From contig NZ_JAHLPN010000002.1 of NCBI RefSeq assembly GCF_018917935.1, positions 124,001-188,000 on the forward strand: 64,000 nucleotides of DNA, read 5' to 3'. This DNA comes from Kineothrix sp. MSJ-39 (GTDB taxonomy: Bacteria > Bacillota > Clostridia > Lachnospirales > Lachnospiraceae). This document shows, in pieces, positions 45,291 to 53,100 of the stretch. A program made the translations under genes and the position numbers. Position 1 is the first letter of the stretch; every line of letters starts with the position of its first letter. The notes below the pieces were generated by a model. That model saw nothing but the letters and a program-made list of their open reading frames with translations, was not told where the DNA came from and did not search any database.

Positions 45291-45331
45291 TTCTTTGTCT
45301 TATTTTCTGTGTTTTGTTTGATGTTGGAGTC

Positions 45332-45360
45332 ATCATAGCACCTGCCCTTTGCACTGGCAA
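45332..45360 (-). promoter_or_regulatory. Promoter of the alcohol dehydrogenase gene
   Basis: Minus strand TTGCCA, 17 bp, TATGAT. Confidence 0.65.
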
Positions 45361-45424
45361 TAGCAAACAAAACACGCATTTTTGTGCATCTGCACATGCG
45401 GATAGATCCATTTCCTCTCCGGCT

Positions 45425-46585
45425 TTACAGGATATCTTCTACGCAGAGTGCCACATACAGTCTTGCCTTCCCTTCCCAGGAAGAAAGATCGATTCCCATG
45501 ATCTCCTCCGCCTTTTTCACATAATTGTTGACGGTATTGCGATGGATAAAGCATTTTTCACTGACCTCTCCCTGATGCCCGTCACATGCCACATAGGTTT
45601 TCACAAATGCCTCATATTCCGTTTTGTTCTTTTCATCATAATCCTTCAGTTTTCCGACAGAATCCGCATAAAATGCGGTCAGTGCCTCTGTATTTTCATT
45701 GTCGATCAGCAGCTTGTAAATGCCCATTTCTTTGTAATACAGAATGCGTTCCTTTTTCCGCGCTGCCAGCTTACAGGCAGCATACGCATGCATAAAATTG
45801 GCATCCTGATTTTCCGGACCTTTTACAATATCTCCCACGCCGATCGAGATAAGTGGCAGGAGCTTATGTGCAGATGCAGTCTTAAAAAGACTGTCCAGAT
45901 ACTGCTCCAGATCCTCTGCCGTGTAATTGATCAAAAGCAGGATCCGTTTTTCCCTGTATTCAAAGGAAATGTACTGATCATGGATCAGCTTGGCACAGCT
46001 TTCCGCCACCATTTTCAGATGCCTGCTCTCCCTGACATATTCCTCCGTTCCATGTGGCATATGCAGAGAAATACATAAGGCTGCCATCGTGCAGGTCGTC
46101 ATAAAGCCAAGTCGTTCTAGCTGATGCAGAAGCGCGTCCTTCTCTCCGACATGAAAGATCAGATCCTTCATGATCGTTGCGACCGTATCCTCCTGCGCTG
46201 CATTGTCTATGATCATCTGACAATATTCCCTTGTGACGTCCACAAGCGGAACTTCCCACGGCAGTGCAAAAAGCGGCAGCTTCTTTTCCTCGCAGAATGC
46301 GACCACACTGTCCGGTACTGTCTTTATGAACATGCCTGTATTGATAATGAGCGCGCTGGCGTGCAGACGGTAGATCGTATCCACAAAACGCTGCAGCTTT
46401 TCCTCATCATTTCCGGCAATACATTCCGTGATGACAACCTCATTTCCATGCAGAAACTGTGCCCCCTCGTTTGTTTCAATAATATGGATCCACTGCACAG
46501 GACGGCAAAGTCCCGCCTGTCCTGCCAGCAGCTTCATATTATATTTGACTGATTCCTTAAAAAGATTACCCACTGTAAGTGCCAT
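45425..46585 (-). CDS. PucR family transcriptional regulator
   Basis: About 386 aa. The N-terminal PucR-type sensor begins MALTVGNLFKESVKYNMKLLAGQAG with IIETNEGAQFLHGNEVVIT near residue 45. The C-terminal 70 residues carry the PucR helix-turn-helix (VSEKCFIHRNTVNNYVKKAEEIMGI). PucR proteins control purine or amino acid catabolism. The start at 46585 follows AGGGTGAT; the longer ORF start at 46711 lies in the neighbouring gene. Last gene of the pxp operon; it probably regulates the operon and perhaps the adjacent alcohol dehydrogenase. Confidence 0.85.
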   Translation of the reverse strand: MALTVGNLFKESVKYNMKLLAGQAGLCRPVQWIHIIETNEGAQFLHGNEVVITECIAGNDEEKLQRFVDTIYRLHASALIINTGMFIKTVPDSVVAFCEEKKLPLFALPWEVPLVDVTREYCQMIIDNAAQEDTVATIMKDLIFHVGEKDALLHQLERLGFMTTCTMAALCISLHMPHGTEEYVRESRHLKMVAESCAKLIHDQYISFEYREKRILLLINYTAEDLEQYLDSLFKTASAHKLLPLISIGVGDIVKGPENQDANFMHAYAACKLAARKKERILYYKEMGIYKLLIDNENTEALTAFYADSVGKLKDYDEKNKTEYEAFVKTYVACDGHQGEVSEKCFIHRNTVNNYVKKAEEIMGIDLSSWEGKARLYVALCVEDIL

Positions 46586-46595
46586 ATGTATCACC

Positions 46596-47435
46596 CTATT
46601 CTGTTGCTTTACAGATTTCCTCATATAATGCGTCACGCAGACGGAACAGTGTTTCCGGATCTTTTCCGCCAACCGGCTCTCCGTCCAATTCGTCCACATA
46701 CATGCAGACATGGGAGGAAGATGTCACGATGATCTCATCCGCATTTCGCAGATCCTCCAGATAGTAAGGTGTCTCGCTGACACCGATCCCCAGCTTTTTG
46801 CACATACGCACCAGATGTGCCCTTGCAATGCCCGGCAGGATCATATCATCCGTCGGTGCGGTATATAAAATGCCATCCTTTAAGATATGACAGTTGCAAT
46901 GCGCGCATTCTGTGATCCTGCCGTCATGACGATACAGGATCGTTTCATCCGCGCCCGCTTTATAGGCTTTTTCCGCATATAATACGGAGGGCAGCAGGTT
47001 AAGTGTCTTGCAGTTACAATAGAAGAAACGTTTATCTTCCGCTGTCACACACTTGATCGGCTTCTGACACGGATCGATATGATCCGGCTTGATCATAACC
47101 CACAGATTGCCCGGACCTTTTTCATATACATGGTTTCTGATGCCCGTTCCTCTTGTGCATGCCCAATAAACAAAGTTATCTCCCGTATCCATTTTCTGTA
47201 CCAGAGAAGTAAGGAGCTCTTTCAGTTCTTCCTTGGAGCAAGGGATTTCCATATCCATCAGCTTTGCGGAATTGAAAAAGCGGTCAATATGTTCGTCGAT
47301 CGCAAACAGATGATAATTTCTTGCCGGGCCCGCATCATAGACACCATCACCGAAGAAACATACTCTGTCATCAAAAGGTACCATCATATTTTCCAGTTCA
47401 TCATAAGTTCCATTGTAATATCCTAATGTTTTCAT
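46596..47435 (-). CDS. Class IV aminotransferase, D-amino-acid-transaminase-like
   Basis: About 279 aa, PLP fold type IV. Motifs are the N-terminal YYNGTYDELENMMVPFDDRV with FFGDGVYD, the catalytic-lysine segment NCKTLNLLPSVLYAEKAYKA near residue 150, and ETILYRHDGRITECAHCN near 180, all close to D-alanine transaminase (which makes D-Glu from D-Ala and 2-oxoglutarate). Branched-chain aminotransferase or ADC lyase remain possible. The start at 47435 has AGGAGG 9 bp upstream and overlaps the stop of the preceding gene by four bases (ATGA), implying coupling. Confidence 0.8.
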   Translation of the reverse strand: MKTLGYYNGTYDELENMMVPFDDRVCFFGDGVYDAGPARNYHLFAIDEHIDRFFNSAKLMDMEIPCSKEELKELLTSLVQKMDTGDNFVYWACTRGTGIRNHVYEKGPGNLWVMIKPDHIDPCQKPIKCVTAEDKRFFYCNCKTLNLLPSVLYAEKAYKAGADETILYRHDGRITECAHCNCHILKDGILYTAPTDDMILPGIARAHLVRMCKKLGIGVSETPYYLEDLRNADEIIVTSSSHVCMYVDELDGEPVGGKDPETLFRLRDALYEEICKATE

Positions 47436-48277
47436 GCGCATATACCTCCTTGTTCTATCCTTTCCAGTGCTGTAATGATTTCCTGCTCTGTCAGCATACT
47501 CTTGCCGTCCACCGTGCACGTCATCTCATGTGTCACGCCGTCCACACTTCCGATCTCCACCGTTTTTGCAATGTAGGATCTGATCCAGGAAAAGCCCGGC
47601 AGCAGTTTTTCCCCCACACGGCCGGACAGGGCTGCCACAATTCCGTAAGCACCCCAGTTGGACACGGTTGCGACTACCAGAATATCGGTGCTGACCACGC
47701 AGGGCTCTAACGAGAGTTTTCTGCTGATCGCGCCTGCGATCTTTCCCATACCGATCTCATTGCCGCCATCTCCTACGCCGATCGAAGGAATGATGCCCTG
47801 GTAAGCCACAAACAACTCATCGATGGGAGCTGTGTGTTCGCTGATGCTCACCCCCCGCATATTGGCGTATTGCAGAAAGCGGTTTCTGCCACAGCGTTCG
47901 ACCGAGATCATCCCCTTCGGCTGATAGGTTTCGATCAGTTCCTGAAAGGTTTCCTGATCCGCATCATACGGTACATAGACAGTGGGCAGCATTTCCAGTT
48001 CAAAAAAGCCCTGACACGGCTGATCCGTCAGGATCACCGGCTGATATCCCAGTCTTTGCAGTGCCAGTGCCAGCACCACGGTTCCTGCCGGGCCATCTGT
48101 TTCCGCATATCCTGCCACATAAAATCCGGTCGTTAAAAACACAACGCCTTTTTCCCACGAGAGGATTTCCTGTGCTGCCTTTTCACAGCAGTTATCCGAT
48201 ACATATCGCCTGATATACGGTATCCCACGCTGCGAATAACGCAAAATAACATCTTCAATGGTTTCTGTCATACGCAT
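47432..48277 (-). CDS. DUF4392 (D-glutamate cyclase C-terminal-like) protein
   Basis: A 281-aa protein of the DUF4392 family, the same family as the C-terminal half of vertebrate D-glutamate cyclase (DGLUCY), which turns D-glutamate into 5-oxo-D-proline. Recognisable segments are VVFLTTGFYVAGYAETDGP near residue 45, GMISVERCGRNRFLQYANMRG near 120, and PSIGVGDGGNEIGMGKIAGA near 170, then an EPCVVSTDILVVATVSNWGAYG block. Cytoplasmic; no signal. It lies just before the aminotransferase and after pxpA, which fits a D-Glu to 5-oxoproline step. Confidence 0.82.
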   Translation of the reverse strand: MRMTETIEDVILRYSQRGIPYIRRYVSDNCCEKAAQEILSWEKGVVFLTTGFYVAGYAETDGPAGTVVLALALQRLGYQPVILTDQPCQGFFELEMLPTVYVPYDADQETFQELIETYQPKGMISVERCGRNRFLQYANMRGVSISEHTAPIDELFVAYQGIIPSIGVGDGGNEIGMGKIAGAISRKLSLEPCVVSTDILVVATVSNWGAYGIVAALSGRVGEKLLPGFSWIRSYIAKTVEIGSVDGVTHEMTCTVDGKSMLTEQEIITALERIEQGGICA

Positions 48278-48286
48278 CCCTTCTTT

Positions 48287-49054
48287 CTATGCGATCACCT
48301 GTGTGATCGGTACTATGGTGACACCTGCCTCTGTGAGCTGCTCCTGCAGCAGTCTGGCAAATGCAACAGCCTTTTTTCCATCCCCATGCAGACAGACCGA
48401 GTCTGCTTTGATCGGAATTTCTGTCCCGTCTATGCTTGTCACAACACCTTCCTGTACCATTCGGATCGTCCGCTGTACGGCTGTTTCCTCGTCTTCGATC
48501 ACAGCACCTTTCTGTGCGCGCGGTACAAGTGTTCCGTCCGCCTGATAGGATCTGTCCGCAAATACTTCATTTGCGGTACGAAGTCCGACCTGTTCTCCTG
48601 CTTTGATCAGCTGACTGCCCGACAGTCCAAGCAGGATCAAACCGCTGTCCACTTCATAAATGCCTTCTGCGATCGCATATGCCAGCTTTTCGTCTTTGGC
48701 TGCCATATTGTACATGGCACCATGCGGCTTTACATGCTGCAGACTGACATGTGCTGCCTCGCAGAATGCCTGCAGTGCACCGATCTGGTACTGCACCATT
48801 GCCTTCACTTCTTTTGGACTGACTGCCATATTCCGCCGGCCGAAGCCGACCAGATCCGGATAGCCCGGATGTGCACCGACTGCTGTGTTTTTTTCTTTTG
48901 CCAGTCTGACCGTTTCCGCCATAACGACCGGATCCGATGCATGAAATCCACATGCTACATTGACAGACGAAACATATTGTATGACCTCTTCATCCATACC
49001 ACATTTGTAGTTTCCGAAGCTCTCGCCCAGATCCGCATTCAAATCTACTTTCAT
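48287..49054 (-). CDS. pxpA: 5-oxoprolinase subunit A (LamB/YcsF family)
   Basis: About 255 aa. The N-terminal MKVDLNADLGESFGNYKCG and central FHASDPVVMAETVRLAKEKN, VGAHPGYPDLVGFGRRNM and VKPHGAMYNMAAKD are diagnostic of PxpA. Together with PxpB and PxpC it hydrolyses 5-oxoproline to glutamate with ATP. The ATG at 49054 follows AAAGGA. The 141-bp gap upstream is A+T-rich with nothing I can name. Confidence 0.95.
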   Translation of the reverse strand: MKVDLNADLGESFGNYKCGMDEEVIQYVSSVNVACGFHASDPVVMAETVRLAKEKNTAVGAHPGYPDLVGFGRRNMAVSPKEVKAMVQYQIGALQAFCEAAHVSLQHVKPHGAMYNMAAKDEKLAYAIAEGIYEVDSGLILLGLSGSQLIKAGEQVGLRTANEVFADRSYQADGTLVPRAQKGAVIEDEETAVQRTIRMVQEGVVTSIDGTEIPIKADSVCLHGDGKKAVAFARLLQEQLTEAGVTIVPITQVIA

Positions 49055-49195
49055 GTTGCACACATCCTTTCTGTATCCTGTTTACTCTTCCATATTCACT
49101 ACTTCTGATGCAGTTTTTGATTTCTGGCACACTATCGATTTTTCAGGTTTCAGTTTCTATATCATTTTCTGCTTCTGTACCAGAGTTAGCATATG

Positions 49196-50026
49196 TTAAT
49201 ATTTGAGGTTAATATTTTTCACGTCAGTTACCAGCATATGTCCCGGCGCATGTGTGATACAAAAGCCTGGCTTTGATGCCATGACCACAGCCTGCGGTGT
49301 GACACCGCACGGCCAGAATACCGGTACTTCTCCTTCACGGATCGTAACCGCATCTCCAAAATCCGGCTTTGCCAGATCCCGGATTCCGATCACCTTTGGA
49401 TCTCCGATATGGACAGGTGCGCCGTGTACCTTTGGCATCGCCCCTGTTACCTGCACAGCCTTTGACACCAGTGCATAAGGAATGGGGCGCATGCTGACAA
49501 CCATATTTCCATGAAATACCCCTGCGCTTTTACAGGGAATATTCGTCTTATACATCGGTACATTGCAATGCTCCTCGATCTGTCTGACCGGAATATCTGC
49601 TTTCAGCAATTCGCCTTCAAAGGAAAAGCTGCAGCCGATCAGAAAACTGACAAGATCTTCTCTCCAAAATGCTGATACATCGGTATACCTGCCTGTCAGC
49701 TCGCCGTTTTCGTAAATACAGTACTGTGGGATATCTTTTGCAATATCCGCATGATCGGCGATCTCGCTTAAATACCTGTCCCCGTCATTTGTCACCTCAA
49801 GGATTGGACACGCTTTCGGATTTTTAGCCGCAAACAGAAGGAAATCAAATGCAAGCTCCTTAGGGAGCACTACAAGGTTAGCCTGTGCATACTCGCTGCA
49901 CATACCGCTTGTTTCCCCTGTGATCTTTTCCTCCCGAATCAGCCGCCGCACTTCCTTTGGTGAGCTGTCTGCGTAATCAGCCGCGCAGGTTCCGTCCGGG
50001 TAACTGTCTTCTATTTTATTTACCAT
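49196..50026 (-). CDS. DUF1445 putative hydro-lyase (YcsI-like; D-glutamate cyclase N-terminal-like)
   Basis: A 276-aa DUF1445 protein (the family of B. subtilis YcsI). Typical segments are CSEYAQANLVVLPKELAFDF near residue 45, AFWREDLVSFLIGCSFSFE near 120, YKTNIPCKSAGVFHGNMVVS near 160 and VFWPCGVTPQAVVMASKPGF near the C-terminus. The same family forms the other half of vertebrate D-glutamate cyclase. In this operon DUF1445 and DUF4392 are separate genes with pxpA between them. GAGAGGAAG precedes the start. Biochemistry of the bacterial protein is not established as far as I know. Confidence 0.85.
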   Translation of the reverse strand: MVNKIEDSYPDGTCAADYADSSPKEVRRLIREEKITGETSGMCSEYAQANLVVLPKELAFDFLLFAAKNPKACPILEVTNDGDRYLSEIADHADIAKDIPQYCIYENGELTGRYTDVSAFWREDLVSFLIGCSFSFEGELLKADIPVRQIEEHCNVPMYKTNIPCKSAGVFHGNMVVSMRPIPYALVSKAVQVTGAMPKVHGAPVHIGDPKVIGIRDLAKPDFGDAVTIREGEVPVFWPCGVTPQAVVMASKPGFCITHAPGHMLVTDVKNINLKY

Positions 50027-50184
50027 GTTGCATCACTTCCTCTCTTCTCTCACGTCAGTTGCCTATGAGTAACCATTCATATATACCGCTATGTAGCATC
50101 TGTAACGACCAAGATCCATATTGATCCATAATAACTAACTATGCATGGGCAATCTTTTTACCTCTTTGTTATATCTGCCGTCCT

Positions 50185-51126
50185 TCATCTGCCACCAAAC
50201 AACATTCTCAGGAAACTGCCCGGTGAATGCTTCTGCAGCTTCTTCAGATCTGCCTGCGCAAAACGGATCTGATCGCCCGGCCCGGCCTGTGCCAGTATGG
50301 GAAGATCCTCCTGTATCACAGTGGCAATCTTTGCGTATCCACCCGTCGTCTGATGATCCGCCATCATAACAATCGGAAGCCCCGCTGTTGTGATCTGCAC
50401 AGATCCAAATACAATGCCATCCGAGATGATATCTGTGTTACCCTCTGCTAACACCTTTTTACCTTCCAGACGGATGCCCATCCGGTCACTCTCCACGCTT
50501 ACGGTATACGGCGTCTCCAGAAATGTCCTAACCCCTTCTTCTGTAAACATTTCCTTCTGCGGCCCTAAAATAACCCGCACCGTTTTCTCCCTCTCATAAT
50601 CCATCTGGCTGACCGTCTTTTTGAGCAGTCTTTTCTGTTCTGCTTCGGAAAACTCTCTGACGCGGATTGGAATCGCATCCCCATTTTGCAGCTTTCTACC
50701 TTTAAAACCACCCAGCCCGCATTTCAAATTGGTAGATCTGCTCCCCATCACGCTTGGAACCTCTATCGTACCTGCAATGGCAAAATAGGCTCTCACACCG
50801 TTTTTCGCCATGCCAAAGCGAAGCCTGTGTCCTTTTTCGATCCGGTAAACACGCCCCCGCTCCACCGGTATGTTTCCGTCATAAACCGCCTGCATATCCG
50901 CTCCGGTATAGGCAGCACATACATCTTCCTCAAATACAAGCTCTGCTCCCATCAGCGTCATTTCCAAAACAGCTGCATCCGGTTCATTTGCCAGAAGAGA
51001 AACAAGCTGCGTGTATGCCAGCGTATCCATAACGCCGGAGGCCGTGATCCCATATTCCATATAACCGAATCTGCCTCTGTCCTGCACCGTCGTGAGCGGC
51101 CCTGCCTGTAAAATATGCATGCTCAT
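50185..51126 (-). CDS. pxpC: 5-oxoprolinase subunit C (KipA, carboxyltransferase-like)
   Basis: A 313-aa protein of the biotin-dependent carboxyltransferase-like family. It starts MSMHILQAGPLTTVQDRGRFGYMEYGIT, and has LGGFKGRKLQNGDAIPI and ADHQTTGGYAKIATVIQEDL near residues 145 and 265, all typical of PxpC/KipA. It follows pxpB by 18 bp. The C-terminus RMLFGGR ends close to a 158-bp gap before the DUF1445 gene; that gap holds no feature I can support. Confidence 0.95.
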   Translation of the reverse strand: MSMHILQAGPLTTVQDRGRFGYMEYGITASGVMDTLAYTQLVSLLANEPDAAVLEMTLMGAELVFEEDVCAAYTGADMQAVYDGNIPVERGRVYRIEKGHRLRFGMAKNGVRAYFAIAGTIEVPSVMGSRSTNLKCGLGGFKGRKLQNGDAIPIRVREFSEAEQKRLLKKTVSQMDYEREKTVRVILGPQKEMFTEEGVRTFLETPYTVSVESDRMGIRLEGKKVLAEGNTDIISDGIVFGSVQITTAGLPIVMMADHQTTGGYAKIATVIQEDLPILAQAGPGDQIRFAQADLKKLQKHSPGSFLRMLFGGR

Positions 51127-51144
51127 ACGATCACCTCGCTCTCT

Positions 51145-51861
51145 TTATGCAAACTCCGGCTGATAGACCTTATTTTTCACATCCTGTCTGATCAGCGCAT
51201 ATTCCTGCTCTGTCACAGAAACAAAACGGATGTATTCCCCCGCATGGCATAAAACGGGCGGATCATTTGTCTGATCGTAAAAGGAAAGCGGTGTACGCCC
51301 GATCAGTCTCCAGCCGCCCGGCGAATCCATCGGATATACGCCTGTCTGACTACCGCCGATTCCCACCGATCTTGCTGGGATCTTTGTCCGCGGAATGGAA
51401 AGTCTTGGCATATGGATCCGTTCATCCAGTCCGCCCAGATACACAAAACCGGGAAGAAATCCCAGCATATAGATCTTGTAGTCCACACTTTGATGGATCT
51501 GTATGATCTCTGCTTCACTCCGTCCAAGCTCCCTGCTCATCTCTCCAAGATCCGGTCCTTCTTCCCCGCCATAGTGACAGGGCACAATGCGGATCCGTTT
51601 CTTCTCCTGTGTTTCGGCTGTCTGCGCAGCGGAAAACTTCTTTATGACAGGCAGCAGCTTTTGATAGGTCGTTTTTCCCTGATCGTAAAAGATGAGCAGG
51701 CTCCGGTAAGTAGGAAGCACTTCTGTCACGCCTTTTGGATGTGCTGCCCTGATCTGTGCTGCCAGATATTGCACACGGTCATTTGTCTGCACATCGATCA
51801 CATTATCAAACTCGCAAAGAACCGCCTGATCGCCCACCGGGCAGATACGCAATGAACTCAT
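51145..51861 (-). CDS. pxpB: 5-oxoprolinase subunit B (KipI)
   Basis: About 238 aa. The first gene of the operon. Typical PxpB/KipI segments are LRICPVGDQAVLCEFDNVID at the N-terminus, YKIYMLGFLPGFVYLGGLDE near residue 120 and ARSVGIGGSQTGVYPMDSPGGW near 165. The ATG at 51861 follows GAGGAAGTG. The leader carries two hairpins (51890-51915 and 51950-51980) after a strong promoter. Confidence 0.95.
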   Translation of the reverse strand: MSSLRICPVGDQAVLCEFDNVIDVQTNDRVQYLAAQIRAAHPKGVTEVLPTYRSLLIFYDQGKTTYQKLLPVIKKFSAAQTAETQEKKRIRIVPCHYGGEEGPDLGEMSRELGRSEAEIIQIHQSVDYKIYMLGFLPGFVYLGGLDERIHMPRLSIPRTKIPARSVGIGGSQTGVYPMDSPGGWRLIGRTPLSFYDQTNDPPVLCHAGEYIRFVSVTEQEYALIRQDVKNKVYQPEFA

Positions 51862-51889
51862 GGGATCACTTCCTCTCACTAAACGCGCA

Positions 51890-51915
51890 AAGGAGCATGC
51901 TTTCGCACACTCCTT
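51890..51915 (-). other. GNRA-capped hairpin in the pxp leader
   Basis: On the minus strand AAGGAGTGTGC-GAAA-GCATGCTCCTT, an 11-bp stem with two wobble pairs and a GAAA tetraloop. No T-tract. Confidence 0.5.
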
Positions 51916-51949
51916 CGCGGGAAATTTTCATATTATGATAGCAAACAGA

Positions 51950-51980
51950 AAGGGACAATGTGTCGACCACATCGTCCCTT
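51950..51980 (-). other. First hairpin of the pxp leader
   Basis: AAGGGACgATGTG / CACATtGTCCCTT on the minus strand with one G-T pair, followed by TCTGTTTGC. A weak terminator or attenuator is possible. Confidence 0.45.
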
Positions 51981-51993
51981 GAATATGCTTCAC

Positions 51994-52022
51994 ATTATAT
52001 CCGATTCTTTCTGTTTATGCAA
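51994..52022 (-). promoter_or_regulatory. Promoter of the pxp/D-glutamate operon
   Basis: Minus strand TTGCAT, 17 bp, TATAAT. Confidence 0.7.
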
Positions 52023-52074
52023 GATTGACTTTGTTTTTTGTATATTTGCACATTCCTTTGCATACATATGCACA

Positions 52075-52917
52075 TTATTCCGTTTGTAAGGCTACACTTT
52101 CCACACAGTTGTGCATCAGCATTGCGATCGTCATCGGCCCTACACCGCCCGGTACAGGTGTGATATAGCTGCAATGCCCGCTCACCCTCTCAAAATCAAC
52201 ATCCCCGCATAGTCCCTCTTCTCTTCTGTGGATCCCCACATCAATGACAACGGCTCCTTCTTTGACATATTCCTCCGTGATCATCTGTGGTTTTCCAATT
52301 GCTACGATCAGGATATCCGCACGCTTGCAGACGTCTTTTAAATCCTTTGTCTTTGAATGCGTGATCGTCACTGTCGCATTCTCACGCAGCATCAGAAGTG
52401 CCATCGGTTTTCCGACGATATTGCTTCTGCCGATGATGACACATTCCTTTCCGGCGATCTCAATACCGGATCTCTTTAGCAGCTCGATGATCCCCGCCGG
52501 TGTACACGATACAAAACCCGGCTGTCCGATACAGAGCGCACCAACACTCTGCGGATGGAAGCCGTCCACATCCTTTTTCGGGGAGATCGCACGGATCACC
52601 GCATTTTCATCGATATGCTCTGGCAGCGGAAGCTGTACCAGAATACCGTTGATCTCCTTTCGGTTATTTAACTCTTCTATTAAAGAAAGCAGCTCTTCCT
52701 GCGTTGTCTCCTCCGGAAGCTCAAAGCTCTCTGATTCCATGCCCGTATAAGCACAGGCTTTTTTCTTATTATTCACATATACGCTCGAAGCCGGATCATT
52801 GCCGACCTGTACGACCGCCAGTGTTACCGTAACGCCCTGCGCCTTCAGCGCAGCGACCTTTTCCTTTACTTCATCTTTGATCTGCTTGGAAATTGCCTTG
52901 CCATCTATAATATTCAT
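52075..52917 (-). CDS. folD: Methylenetetrahydrofolate dehydrogenase/methenyltetrahydrofolate cyclohydrolase
   Basis: Bifunctional one-carbon enzyme, 280 aa. Motifs are YVNNKKKACAYTGMESESFE near residue 50 (catalytic Lys), GILVQLPLPEHI near 95, and the NADP-binding GRSNIVGKPMALLMLRENA near 160, with GHCSYITPVPGGVGPMTIAML at the C-terminus. The ATG at 52917 follows GGAGGG; the ORF extension to 52974 is not coding. It follows fhs, the previous enzyme of the pathway, after a 183-bp gap holding a palindromic element. Confidence 0.96.
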   Translation of the reverse strand: MNIIDGKAISKQIKDEVKEKVAALKAQGVTVTLAVVQVGNDPASSVYVNNKKKACAYTGMESESFELPEETTQEELLSLIEELNNRKEINGILVQLPLPEHIDENAVIRAISPKKDVDGFHPQSVGALCIGQPGFVSCTPAGIIELLKRSGIEIAGKECVIIGRSNIVGKPMALLMLRENATVTITHSKTKDLKDVCKRADILIVAIGKPQMITEEYVKEGAVVIDVGIHRREEGLCGDVDFERVSGHCSYITPVPGGVGPMTIAMLMHNCVESVALQTE

Positions 52918-52975
52918 AATTACCCTCCATTTCATATTTATAATCATGCAGTTGGATGGATTTGCATGTTTCACA

Positions 52976-53068
52976 CCAGACCGCCCATAAAAAACGTCGG
53001 TACTTAGGGCACGTATTTTGTGCCCTTATGTATCCGCTACGTTTTTTAACGAGCGGAAGCGCGTCTGG
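52976..53068. repeat. Large palindromic element between fhs and folD
   Basis: Nested arms: CCAGAC (52976) with GTCTGG (53063), AAAAAACGT (52989) with ACGTTTTTT (53039), and a central GGGCAC / GTGCCC hairpin (53007-53025). Possibly a MITE-like insertion or an mRNA-processing structure within the operon. Confidence 0.55.
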
Positions 53069-53100
53069 CGGGGAATATACAAATTCATTCTATATATTGT

